Program-made: the position numbers and the translations under genes | Shown here: piece by piece, positions 24,910 through 33,200 of the stretch | Layout: every line of letters begins with the position of its first letter | Position numbering within the stretch: the stretch's first letter is position 1 | Notes under the pieces: generated by a model | What the model was told of the DNA's origin: nothing | What the model saw: the letters and a program-made list of their open reading frames with translations, nothing else | The model's database searches: none | DNA from: Erythrobacter sp. | GTDB taxonomy: Bacteria > Pseudomonadota > Alphaproteobacteria > Sphingomonadales > Sphingomonadaceae | Length of the DNA stretch: 64,000 nucleotides | Direction of reading: 5' to 3' | Assembly: GCF_035194505.1 (NCBI RefSeq) | Contig: NZ_CP136573.1 | Location: 1,785,001-1,849,000 of the forward strand

Positions 24910-26442
24910 ATGGCCGATGGCACCGCGACGGCTTCGACGGGCATCCCGCCCTCGCTGCGACTGATCGCGGGCCTGACCCTGGCCTTTGCAAACTTCATGG
25001 TGATCCTCGACCTGACGATTGCCAATGTCTCGATCCCCCATATTGCAGGCAGCCTCGGCATCACGCTCGAACAAGGCGCGTGGGTCATCACCTCCTATGC
25101 GATTGCCGAGGCGATCTGCGTGCCGCTGACGGCGTGGATCGCGTTCCGGTTCGGCTCGGTTCGCACCTTCCTGTTCAGCATGTTGGGGTTCGGCTTATTC
25201 TCGATGCTCTGCGGGCTTTCGGTTTCAATCGAAATGCTCGTTATGTGCCGCATCGGACAGGGCATTTTCGGGGCCTTTCTGATGCCCATGTCGCAAACCC
25301 TGCTTTTGCGCGTGTTCCCGCCCGAGCAGCAGAATATTGCCATGGGCATGTGGGCGATGACCTTGTTGCTGGGGCCTGCACTCGGCCCGATCATCGGGGG
25401 GTGGCTGACCGACAACTGGTCATGGCACTGGATATTTCTCATCAACGTGCCAGTCGCTGTTTTTGCCATTTTCGGCAGTGCGGCCCTTCTTCGCCCGATC
25501 GAAACCGAACGCAAGGTGTTGCCGATCGACTATATCGGCCTCGTGCTGCTGGTGGTCTGGGTCGGTTGCCTGCAAATCATCCTCGATATTGGCCGCAACC
25601 GCGATTGGTTTGGCGACCCGCTGATCGTCGTGCTCGCCATCACGTCGGCTATCGCATTCCTGATCTTCGTCGTCTGGGAACTTACCGAAGACCATCCGGT
25701 CGTCGATCTGCGTGTTCTGCGGCACCGGGGGCTAAGCGTTGCTCTTGCTGTCCTCGCCATCAGCTTTGGAGCCTATTTCGCCAGCTTTGTCATTGTCCCC
25801 CAATGGCAACAGGCGTGGCTTGGCTTCACTGCGACCCAAGCTGGCTATTCGTCGTCATTTACCGCCATCGCCGGATTGCTGACGGCTCCTATCGTCGTGA
25901 TACTAATGCCGCGGTTCGACCCCCGTCTGCTGGTTTCGGCGGGCATTGTCTGGCTGGCACTGATCGGGTTGACCCGGACATTCTGGACCACCGACAGCGA
26001 TTTCTGGACGCTTAGCGCGCCCCAATTCCTGCAAGGCCTTGGCATGACATTGTTCATGCTGCCGATCATCAACCTTACGCTCAATACCGTCGATGAGCAT
26101 GAGGTTGCGTCTGCCGCAGGCTTGCAAAGTTTCATGCGCACGATTGCGACGGCATTCGCCACTTCGGTTTCACTGACCTACTGGGGCGACACCCAGCGCG
26201 CCGCGCGCAACGACATAGCGGGCGTTCTGCAACCGGACGCTGAAGGCGGCGCGATTGCCGGACTGGGCTTCTCACCCGAAGCGGCGCTTCAAATGCTGGG
26301 CAATATGGCCGAGCTTGAAGCCACCACCCTCGCCGTGCTCCATGTATTCTGGACGACCTCGGCAATCCTGCTGATCGCCGCGGCCCTGATCTGGCTTTCG
26401 CCGCGCCCCAAGCGGAGTGGCGGCATGCCGATAGGGCATTGA
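24910..26442 (+). CDS. DHA2 family MFS multidrug transporter (EmrB-like)
   Basis: The product is 510 aa with 14 helices expected. The family motifs are visible: motif D1 in ANFMVILDLTIANVSIPHIA, motif A-like and VITSYAIAEAICVPLTAWIA, and motif C near LLLGPALGPIIGGWLTDNWS with WHWIFLINVPV. It is a proton-driven pump of hydrophobic weak acids or drugs. With the EmrA-like and TolC-like partners it makes a complete tripartite exporter under MarR control. Its stop overlaps the first codon of the truncated ssb, which marks a likely recombination joint. Confidence 0.94.
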   Translation: MADGTATASTGIPPSLRLIAGLTLAFANFMVILDLTIANVSIPHIAGSLGITLEQGAWVITSYAIAEAICVPLTAWIAFRFGSVRTFLFSMLGFGLFSMLCGLSVSIEMLVMCRIGQGIFGAFLMPMSQTLLLRVFPPEQQNIAMGMWAMTLLLGPALGPIIGGWLTDNWSWHWIFLINVPVAVFAIFGSAALLRPIETERKVLPIDYIGLVLLVVWVGCLQIILDIGRNRDWFGDPLIVVLAITSAIAFLIFVVWELTEDHPVVDLRVLRHRGLSVALAVLAISFGAYFASFVIVPQWQQAWLGFTATQAGYSSSFTAIAGLLTAPIVVILMPRFDPRLLVSAGIVWLALIGLTRTFWTTDSDFWTLSAPQFLQGLGMTLFMLPIINLTLNTVDEHEVASAAGLQSFMRTIATAFATSVSLTYWGDTQRAARNDIAGVLQPDAEGGAIAGLGFSPEAALQMLGNMAELEATTLAVLHVFWTTSAILLIAAALIWLSPRPKRSGGMPIGH

Positions 26443-26702
26443 GCGCAGGCGCTTGGGGTACCCGTCAAGCCGAGACTGAATGGCACCGTATCACTTGCTT
26501 CAACGGCGTTGGCAAATGCGTCGCCGAGCACGTCACCAAGGGCGCTATGGTCATGGTCACCGGTCGGATCCACTACTCCCGCTGGACCGACAGTGAAGGC
26601 CAGACTCGTTATGGCTGTGAGATCATCGCCGAGCAGGTCGATTTCCTCGCCAAAGCCAAGGAAGCCAGCAAGGACAAACCCAAGAAGCGGCGCGTGAATT
26701 AG
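26439..26702 (+). pseudogene. ssb: 5'-truncated single-stranded DNA-binding protein gene
   Basis: The 87 codons begin at about residue 45 of a normal SSB: TEWHRITCFN, then GAMVMVTGRIHYSRWTDSEG, RYGCEIIAEQVDFLAK. The first OB-fold strands are missing, and the acidic C-terminal tip (DDDIPF type) is replaced by KDKPKKRRVN. The only available start is a TTG overlapping the end of the EmrB-like gene. It is most similar in style to plasmid or ICE-borne SSB. Loss of the front half suggests that the cargo operon was joined into it. Confidence 0.75.
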
Positions 26703-27015
26703 CAGCGCTGCCCACATCGAAACCCTGAATGAACCCCGTTCTGGACATCTGCCAGGGCGGGGTTTGCGCGTGCTCGTTCGGCATTCCAAAGTTAATTCCC
26801 GACCGCGATATTGGGACCTCGGGCCATCCCGAGGCCGAGCTTCCAAAATGGCTATTTGCTTCCGTAGCGTGGAACATCCACAATTTGCGCTCGACGCTTT
26901 CGCTTTCCCTCAGGCGCCAGATCGGCTAGGTTTCCTGCGGGATTGTGGGCCATATCCATCAAAAGCAGGCACTGCAAAATCTCGAACACAACACGCACAA
27001 ATTGGGAACAAATTC
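26703..27015. other. non-coding right end of the island
   Basis: No gene was recognised between the ssb remnant and the right repeat. The region is less GC-rich than its surroundings, as is common at the ends of acquired elements. Confidence 0.4.
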
Positions 27016-27034
27016 AGGCACACCGTACGCGACC
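27016..27034 (+). repeat. right 19-bp direct repeat, probable attR
   Basis: Exact copy of 16996-17014 in the same orientation. It marks the right boundary of the island. Confidence 0.75.
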
Positions 27035-27046
27035 AGTCTCTGCTCT

Positions 27047-27134
27047 ATTGCCTTGAATTTGTTTATGAAAAAGGCGCAAAATGCATATGGCAGCTTCTCA
27101 ATCAAATCCGACTAGCCAATCGGATTCGATAATT
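27047..27134 (+). other. possible relic of a second integrase leader
   Basis: Starting 12 nt after the right repeat, ATTGCCTTGAATTTGTTTAT and the following GAAAAAGGCGCAAAAT resemble the leader between the left repeat and integrase 1 (ATTGCCGTGAATTAGTTCCT, then ATGAAGGAGCAAGAT). A short frame from ATG 27080 ends after 23 codons. I read it as what is left of a second, tandem element that used the same site. To 27461 the DNA is AT-rich and holds nothing else I recognise. Confidence 0.35.
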
Positions 27135-27461
27135 TGGACACTATGTGTCTGAAAAAGCCACACAACTCTGCAAAGCTCAGTCATCCCAATCTGATTGACG
27201 ATTCCTAACTTCGAATCCGAACCGGACTGTCCCAAGTTTTCCACATGCATCCAGCAAATTTGGGGTGCCGGTTGGGGGCCAGAGAGATTTGATAGTCAGA
27301 ATTTTGCCTTTAATATCGATTAATTAAGCTAAAATTTGGCTTCCCGCTACCGCTCCACTTCCGCCACAGCCGCAGAAAACCGCCCATCCGGATGCGGCAT
27401 GCGTGCCTGATCCCCCATAGCATATCACAGGGCCGGACCTGCCAGCCCTGTGTACGCATAT

Positions 27462-28040
27462 TCAGCGAGGGTCGCGAATCTGTGGCCCGATCCGGGCGAT
27501 CACATCGCGCGCATCAAATGTCTTGCGATTGCTCGGCTGCAGCGCGCCGCGGTTCATCCGAATCTCGGCCGAGACCTCGAAACGTTCAATGGTCCGCGTG
27601 TCGATCCGGTCAGCCCAGAAGGGGTCGCCGAAATAGGGGTCCCATGTGCGCCAGCCCGTGCGCGGGCCGAAGTAACGCCAATAGGGCCGCCAATAGCCGT
27701 AGTTGTCGTAGAACCAGGGACGGTAAAGCGGATCGGGGCGCAAATCGCGTTCGACCTGATGCTCGACCTCGCGATCTTCGATCACGAACCAGTCGTAACC
27801 TTCAGCCAATGTCAGTTCGGCCGCGCGGTACAATAGCGAAGCCTCGACCCGCTCGCGCGACGTGAAGCTGTTGCCGATGAAAGTCACCCGGAAGTGATCG
27901 GCGGCGAGCCGGGTTTCCGAATATCCGCCTGCAACCCGGCTTGACGAGGAAATCGGCTGATAGGGTGTGGGTTTGCCCGCACATCCGACGGCGAGCAATG
28001 CCAGAGCAGCGGCTCCGGCCAATCGTTTCACTCCAACCAT
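27462..28040 (-). CDS. CC0125/CC1285-family lipoprotein
   Basis: The product is 192 aa from the ATG at 28040, preceded by a GGGAGG site. A lipobox (ALLAVGC) ends the signal peptide. The conserved block GGYSETRLAADHFRVTFIGN, TSRERVEASLLYRAAELTLA and EGYDWF identifies the alphaproteobacterial CC0125/CC1285 lipoprotein family. A tyrosine/tryptophan-rich middle and a C-terminal FDARDVIARIGP follow. It is likely attached to the periplasmic face of the inner or outer membrane. Function is unknown. It lies downstream of the giant autotransporter-OmpA gene on the same strand, with a hairpin between them. Confidence 0.82.
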   Translation of the reverse strand: MVGVKRLAGAAALALLAVGCAGKPTPYQPISSSSRVAGGYSETRLAADHFRVTFIGNSFTSRERVEASLLYRAAELTLAEGYDWFVIEDREVEHQVERDLRPDPLYRPWFYDNYGYWRPYWRYFGPRTGWRTWDPYFGDPFWADRIDTRTIERFEVSAEIRMNRGALQPSNRKTFDARDVIARIGPQIRDPR

Positions 28041-28097
28041 TGGTACCTCCCAGATAAAACTCAAGAAACGCCAGACTGAAATGCAGTCCGGATAGGC

Positions 28098-28121
28098 AGG
28101 GGCCGGATCGCTCCGGCCCCT
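28098..28121. terminator. hairpin between the surface-protein and lipoprotein genes
   Basis: A perfect 10-bp stem AGGGGCCGGA / TCCGGCCCCT with a 4-nt loop lies 23 bp after the stop of the large surface protein gene. There is no strong T tract on the minus strand, so it may be a partial terminator or an mRNA-stabilising hairpin. Confidence 0.5.
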
Positions 28122-28144
28122 CCTTATTTCCTGGTGGGAGTGAC

Positions 28145-31100
28145 TTACATGCCCGAGCCCGGGCCGTAGGTCACTTCGACGCGGCGGTTCTGCGCTTCAC
28201 GCACACCGTCAGCAGTCGGAACGCGCGGTTGCGATTCGCCGAAGGCTTCACCGCTGAGGCCACCATCGGGGATGCCGCGACCGGTCAGGTAGCTGCGCAC
28301 CGATGCGTTACGACGTTCGGCGAGAGCGACGTTGTACGTCACGCTGCCCGCACGGTCAGTGTGACCGGCCAGCATCACCCGCGCACTGCCGCAGTTGCCA
28401 TAGGCCGTGACCGCGTTGTTCAGGATGGTCGCCGCTTCGGCTGTGATATCCGACTTATCGAAGTCGAAGAACACGATGTACGGGCCGGTGTTGCACGGCG
28501 CCTTTGGCGGCGCGGGCGGCGGCGGAGGCGGCGGCGGCGGAGGCGGCGGCGGGGGCGGCGGAGGCGGGGGCGACGGAGGAGGCGGAGGCGGCGGAGCTTT
28601 TCCGCCGCCGAAGCTGATCACCAGGCTGCCGTAGAAGGCATTGTCCTTGAGATCCGATCCGAAACGGCCCTGATAGCCAATCCGCCCGGTCACCTTCTCG
28701 CTGAACAAGGCTGCAAGGCTGAGGCCGGCCATCACCGTGTCCTTGTCCGACTGCGGCGAGACCGTGCTGAACAGCGCATTGCCCGGTGCATCACTGAAGC
28801 GTTGCACGGTACCGAAGGCGGCGTTGCTATCGTGGCGATAGGCGATCTTGGCCTCGGGCACGACGATCCCCAGCTTCCCGGCCCACTTCACCCCGGCAAG
28901 GAACGCGGTGTCGTTTTCGCTCTGGTTGCCGAAGGCAAGGTTGGCGCCGCTGACGCCGGTCTCGGTGAAGGCGTTCATCTTCACCTTGGTGTATTCAAGG
29001 CCGACGAACGGGGTCACCCAGGTCTGACCCACCGGCAAACGTCCACCGGCCTCGGCGTAGAACGAGGTTACGCGGAAGTCCGGTTCGCTGGTGATGGTAC
29101 CGGCGGTGGTCAGCACCCCGATGGTACGGGTCGCGTCACCGTTGAGCTTGGAGTAGCTCGCGTTGGCCCGCAGGTAGAAATCACCGCTGTCGTAACCGGC
29201 CAGCAGGCCGATCTGGAAGCCGTCGGTATTCACCTCGCCGCCGTAGAGATCGAACTCCGACTGCACCTCGCGGTAACCGCCGAAGGCACCGAAGGTGAAG
29301 TTGCTGACGGTGTAATCGACCCCGAGCAGCGCATGCGCGCCGTCGCTGCGGTGCCCGATGCCGTTGCCATCGCTCTGCACGCGGGCATCGTTGATCGCGC
29401 CCAAGGCCCACAACCTCAAGCCGCCGGCGTTATCCTGGCACTCCTTGATCCCGCCATAGTTGACCGCGCAGTCGACCTGGTCGGCCACCAGCGTGCTCAC
29501 TTGCAGAGCGTTGTTGCGCAGCGCCTGCATATGTCCGGCATATTGCGCGCCGCTCAGCTGGTTCATGGCATCGCCATAGGTGGCGGCGTCACTGATCAGG
29601 AACAGGTTGGCGAGCAGCTTGCCGTAGTCCGCGGCCTGGGTCGGGCTGTAGACCGCCTGCAGCGCACCCCCGACCGCAGCCTGATTGGGCGTGAGCCCAG
29701 CCACCGCATCGAACGCCACGCGGGTGAGCGTGATGTCGACATTGGCATTGGCATCATAGACCGCAACCGGAGTGAGCAGCACCGAGCGCGTATTGGTGGT
29801 GACACTGCCGAACTGGCCGATGCGGGTCTGCGCGTCGATCACGTCGTTGAACGTGTACTGGTTGGCGTAGAGCCCGTTCGGGGTGTTCAGCTGCAGCACC
29901 AGGTTGGCACCTGTCAGCGTCGCGGTGTTGGCGGTGATCCGCGGGTAGGAGGCCTGCGCCGAATCCACCAGCAGGCTCGGCATCTGGAGCCGCAAGGTGC
30001 TGCCGCTCGCCAGCGTGAAGGTGTTCACGTTGACCCGCGCCGCCCCGTCATAGCTGGCATTGCCGAGCGCATTGTCGACCAGATAGAGCGTCGCCCCGTT
30101 CGCCACCGTGAAGGCACCGAAGTTGGTCGGGATCACGCCGTTTCCGGTCGCCATGTCGCCTGTCATCACAGCCACGGCGGGATTGACGATCCCGTCGAAC
30201 GTGGTGACCCCGCTGGCAATCGTCACGGTGTCAGCATCGCTCAGCAGGATGTTGCCATAGACGCTGCTGGCACCGGTGAACCGGATGTCGACCGGGTTCG
30301 GCGCGAAGCGGGTGTTGATCGCCATGCCGCGCCGGAAGGTGGTGCCGCCATTGGTGCTGGTGCGGGCGATGATCGTGCCGCCAGCGTTGACGATCGTCAT
30401 GCGGTCGGTCGATCCCGGAACAACCGGCGAGATGGCGAAGTCCCGCACCAGAATGCCGGTCGCGTCGGCGCTGCCACCATTGGTGATGGCGGTGGCGCGG
30501 ATCGTGCCCGAGTTGGTGAAGGTCGCGGTGTTGACCGCGGATTCGAAGGTCACGCCGGTGGCACTGGCTTGGGTGTTGCCCGAGCCGGCAGCGCCGGTCG
30601 CCGTGGCGTTGACCGACAACGTGCCGCTGTTGGCGATGGAGCCGCTGATGCGGTTGGTCCAGCCTTCCCACGGATCCTCGGGTTCCTCCTCGGCCGGCGG
30701 GGTGTCGGCAAAGGCAAGCGGGGCCTGGGCCTCACCCTCTCCGCCGCCATGGCCGCCGCTGCCGCCGCCGCTGCCATTGCCGCCACCGCCTTCCTCGGGC
30801 GGCAGAGTGGTCGGATCGATGTTGGCGAGGATCACCATGCCCCGCGCGGTCGCTTCGGCAGTGCCGTTGCTGGTGGCGGTGGAATTGACGGTGAAGGTGC
30901 CGCTGTTCGATACATTGAGGGTGAGCGGCTCGCTGATGATGCGATAGCCGGTCGCATCAGCGATCGACTGGGCCGAACCGGCCGGGGTCGAGGTGGCATT
31001 GGCTGTCGCCGCGACGGTGAAACTGCCGCTGTTCGACAGGGAGGCGTTGAAGCCGCCGACGGAAATGCCCGCCTGCCGCACGCCCTCGGCCAGTGCATCG

Positions 31101-32536
31101 GCTCCGGCTTGCGAGCCGGTCGCCGTGGCGGTCGAGCCTGCAGTGAAGGTTCCGGCATTGTTGAATGTGACGTTCGAGACACCGATGATCTCGCCGTTCT
31201 GGAGCACCGCCGCGCCGAGCGACGAGGTCGCGCCCGAAGGGCCGACGCCGTTGGCGATGGACGAAAGCTGGACCGAAATCGTCCCGCCAGCCGCATTGGT
31301 CAGCGTCGCCGTGCCGATCCGGCCGACGAAGGTTTCGGGCCCGCCGGCTTCGACGATCTGGCGGATTGTGCCGTTCGAGATCGTGGTCGCGTTGGCACCG
31401 GTCGACACCGTGCCGGTCTGGGTCGCGCGCGAGGTGAAGGTCGCGGTGATCGTCCCGGCGTTGGTAATGGTCGAGTTGGCGGTGCCTTCATCGGAGCCGC
31501 TGGCCTGTGCCTGCACGAGGATCACCGAGCCCTTGCTGTCCTCTTCGCTCGAGAAGCCGTCGCCGCCCAGCGTGGTCGCCGTCGCAGTGCCGAAGCCGGT
31601 GGCGTTGGAGGAGCCGGTGATGGTGATGGTGCGCCCGGCATTGTTGACGAGGCTGGCACTGCCCACGTCCACGCCCGTGCCGTTGACGGCGCTGCGGATG
31701 TGGATCAGCCCGTGCTCGCCGCCCCCGGCCCCGGCGGTCGCGGCAGCATCGCCCGCCGACGAGGTCGCCGTCGCACTCGATGCGGCCAGCATCGTGCCGT
31801 TGTTGGTCAACGTGGTTGTGGCCGTCACGTTGCCGCTGCCGTTGCCCTGCGCACGCATGAACACGGCTTCTTCCATCTCCGACGTGGCGATGGCCGAATC
31901 CGTCGCCGCCGCAGTTGCGGTGGAGGTGAAGTTGAAGGTGCCGCTATTGGTGTGGGTGACGGTGGTGGTGCCGGTCTTGTTGCCTTCGATCACTGCTTCC
32001 TGGTGCACCCCGCCGATGGCCGAGGAGAAGGCCCGCGCCCCGAAGGCATCGCCTTCGCCCGGGCTGGTGGTGCCGGTGGCGCTCGCCACCGATCCTATCG
32101 TCAGCGAACCGCTGTTGACGAAGGCCGCCGAGACGCTTGTGTAGGGTCCGGCGATGTTCTGGTTGATCGCATCGGTGATCGAGGCGTTGGCGATCGCCTG
32201 CCCGTCGGTGTTGGTCGCGGTCGCGCGGGCGGTGACGGTGGTGCTGCCATTATTGGTCAGCGAAGCCGAATCCGACGTCGCGCCGCCCTCTTCGCCGGCG
32301 ACCACCTGTTCGATCGTACCGGTCGCGACACTGTCGACATTGGCGGTGGCGGCCGGTGTGCCGGTGCTGGTTACACCGCTATTGATCGGCGTTGCTCCCG
32401 GAATGGTCGCAACCTTCGGCAAGCTCACGCCCGGAACCGTGTCCGAAACCTGCTGCGCGAGCGCCGGCATGGCCAGCCCCATCGCCACGACGGATGCGCT
32501 CAAGACAAGTGTGGTGCGCTTTGAATAAAATCCCAT
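28145..32536 (-). CDS. giant surface protein: autotransporter passenger and barrel plus OmpA domain
   Basis: The product is 1463 aa from the ATG at 32536, which has a GGGAG site and a signal peptide (KRTTLVLSASVVAMGLAMPA, then LAQ). Residues of about 40-900 are Thr/Ala/Asn/Gly-rich imperfect repeats (SLTNNGSTTVTARATATNTD; TFNNAGTFTAGSTATATGSQ), a beta-helix passenger. A region of about 270 residues that begins near GGLRLWALGAINDARVQ and contains FTFGAFGGYREVQ is an autotransporter-type barrel. A tract of over 20 prolines links it to a C-terminal OmpA domain with FFDFDKSDIT, LAGHTDRAGS and RRNASVRSYL, which binds peptidoglycan. The barrel is therefore internal, unlike in classical autotransporters. 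A Gly-rich loop sits mid-passenger. Confidence 0.82.
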   Translation of the reverse strand: MGFYSKRTTLVLSASVVAMGLAMPALAQQVSDTVPGVSLPKVATIPGATPINSGVTSTGTPAATANVDSVATGTIEQVVAGEEGGATSDSASLTNNGSTTVTARATATNTDGQAIANASITDAINQNIAGPYTSVSAAFVNSGSLTIGSVASATGTTSPGEGDAFGARAFSSAIGGVHQEAVIEGNKTGTTTVTHTNSGTFNFTSTATAAATDSAIATSEMEEAVFMRAQGNGSGNVTATTTLTNNGTMLAASSATATSSAGDAAATAGAGGGEHGLIHIRSAVNGTGVDVGSASLVNNAGRTITITGSSNATGFGTATATTLGGDGFSSEEDSKGSVILVQAQASGSDEGTANSTITNAGTITATFTSRATQTGTVSTGANATTISNGTIRQIVEAGGPETFVGRIGTATLTNAAGGTISVQLSSIANGVGPSGATSSLGAAVLQNGEIIGVSNVTFNNAGTFTAGSTATATGSQAGADALAEGVRQAGISVGGFNASLSNSGSFTVAATANATSTPAGSAQSIADATGYRIISEPLTLNVSNSGTFTVNSTATSNGTAEATARGMVILANIDPTTLPPEEGGGGNGSGGGSGGHGGGEGEAQAPLAFADTPPAEEEPEDPWEGWTNRISGSIANSGTLSVNATATGAAGSGNTQASATGVTFESAVNTATFTNSGTIRATAITNGGSADATGILVRDFAISPVVPGSTDRMTIVNAGGTIIARTSTNGGTTFRRGMAINTRFAPNPVDIRFTGASSVYGNILLSDADTVTIASGVTTFDGIVNPAVAVMTGDMATGNGVIPTNFGAFTVANGATLYLVDNALGNASYDGAARVNVNTFTLASGSTLRLQMPSLLVDSAQASYPRITANTATLTGANLVLQLNTPNGLYANQYTFNDVIDAQTRIGQFGSVTTNTRSVLLTPVAVYDANANVDITLTRVAFDAVAGLTPNQAAVGGALQAVYSPTQAADYGKLLANLFLISDAATYGDAMNQLSGAQYAGHMQALRNNALQVSTLVADQVDCAVNYGGIKECQDNAGGLRLWALGAINDARVQSDGNGIGHRSDGAHALLGVDYTVSNFTFGAFGGYREVQSEFDLYGGEVNTDGFQIGLLAGYDSGDFYLRANASYSKLNGDATRTIGVLTTAGTITSEPDFRVTSFYAEAGGRLPVGQTWVTPFVGLEYTKVKMNAFTETGVSGANLAFGNQSENDTAFLAGVKWAGKLGIVVPEAKIAYRHDSNAAFGTVQRFSDAPGNALFSTVSPQSDKDTVMAGLSLAALFSEKVTGRIGYQGRFGSDLKDNAFYGSLVISFGGGKAPPPPPPPSPPPPPPPPPPPPPPPPPPPAPPKAPCNTGPYIVFFDFDKSDITAEAATILNNAVTAYGNCGSARVMLAGHTDRAGSVTYNVALAERRNASVRSYLTGRGIPDGGLSGEAFGESQPRVPTADGVREAQNRRVEVTYGPGSGM
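28505..28596 (-). repeat. proline-codon tract (CCN repeats)
   Basis: About 90 bp of GGC/GGA/GGG triplets on the plus strand encode the polyproline linker of the surface protein on the minus strand. Such a low-complexity triplet run is prone to length change by slippage while keeping the frame. Confidence 0.8.
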
Positions 32537-33017
32537 GATTTGCTCCCATATTTGTCTCATTGATAAATCAAGAAGACTTTTCATTGATCCCATTTGGAAC
32601 CTATTGATCAATAGGATGAGCTTCAAGGTTGGCTATTTGAGGCAGATCAAATATGGAAAATAAATTCTCCATAGTTTTAAATGGTGATCGATTTTTTGTA
32701 TGATTTTGATTATCGCTCGCACGAACTTGTAATTTTTTGCCTTTTAATTGGTAACGTTCACAAGAAATTGTGAGCTTTTTAGTCCGATTTTCTTGGCGCC
32801 CCGATCGGATAAGCAAAAGCGCGCAGCGGATGAAGGACTCGTGGCTGGAAGGTCCGTCCGCTTATTCGGCTCTACGGAGAAGGGTGCGCAAAGCGAGCAT
32901 GGGGCGATCGCGCCATAAGCACGCAGCCCCTTCCACCCCGAGACATGCGCGGGTTCGATTGACCGGGCGGCGCAGGCCTATGTCATAATGATCACCGCGG
33001 GACCGCGTTCGATCTAA
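32537..33017. other. long AT-rich upstream region of the surface-protein gene
   Basis: No gene is recognised. The region from 32590 to 32800 is clearly AT-rich compared with the rest of the window and must hold the promoter of the large surface gene. An inverted repeat TCACAA-GAAA-TTGTGA at 32758-32773 followed by GCTTTTT could be a weak plus-strand terminator or a regulator site. Confidence 0.4.
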
Positions 33018-33170
33018 CTGCAGGTCGGCGGCGGCTATACCGGCTTCAACAACTCCGACGGCACAGCGCAGGCAATGACCTCGAACAGCACGGTCTCGCA
33101 AAGCCCGATCGATGGCTTTGCCTTCTGCAATCCGCCCGCGCAGGCCTATATCGGCGCAAGGCGGCCTAGA
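33018..33170 (+). pseudogene. short decayed coding fragment
   Basis: A plus-strand stretch reads LQVGGGYTGFNNSDGTAQAM, then TSNSTVSQSPIDGF. It looks like a piece of an exported Gly/Ser/Thr-rich protein, perhaps related to the neighbouring surface gene. A stop codon lies directly upstream and no start or downstream domain can be found. The identity is uncertain. Confidence 0.25.
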
Positions 33171-33200
33171 ACCGGCGCAGATGCCAGAGTGCTGGCAAGG

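Larger units (their letters stand above)
16996..27034 (+). mobile_element. integrative genomic island of about 10 kb
   Basis: Bounded by perfect 19-bp direct repeats. The order inside is two tyrosine recombinases, a toxin-antitoxin pair, a MarR regulator, hydrolase, thioesterase, tripartite efflux genes and a truncated ssb. Integrase genes at one end next to the repeat, a toxin-antitoxin pair that would stabilise the element, and a useful cargo operon all fit a site-specific integrative element. No conjugation or replication gene is present, so it would be mobilised in trans or is fixed. The repeat target is not a recognised RNA gene. Confidence 0.72.

Noticed and set aside
17085..26442. The island as a prophage.
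   Set aside because: No capsid, tail, lysis or phage replication genes are present; only integrases are phage-like.
28500..28600. The regular GGC/GGA triplet array as a CRISPR-like or structural DNA repeat.
   Set aside because: It is in frame with the minus-strand gene and simply encodes prolines; no spacers are present.
28229..32524. A 1431-codon open frame on the plus strand opposite the surface-protein gene.
   Set aside because: It is the antisense shadow of a GC-rich repetitive gene. It has no signal peptide or family motif, while the minus strand has a signal peptide, barrel and OmpA domain.
32758..32780. TCACAA-GAAA-TTGTGA followed by T5 as a firm terminator or CRP site.
   Set aside because: The stem is short and AT-rich, and the half-sites are inverted relative to the CRP consensus. 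Left as a note only.
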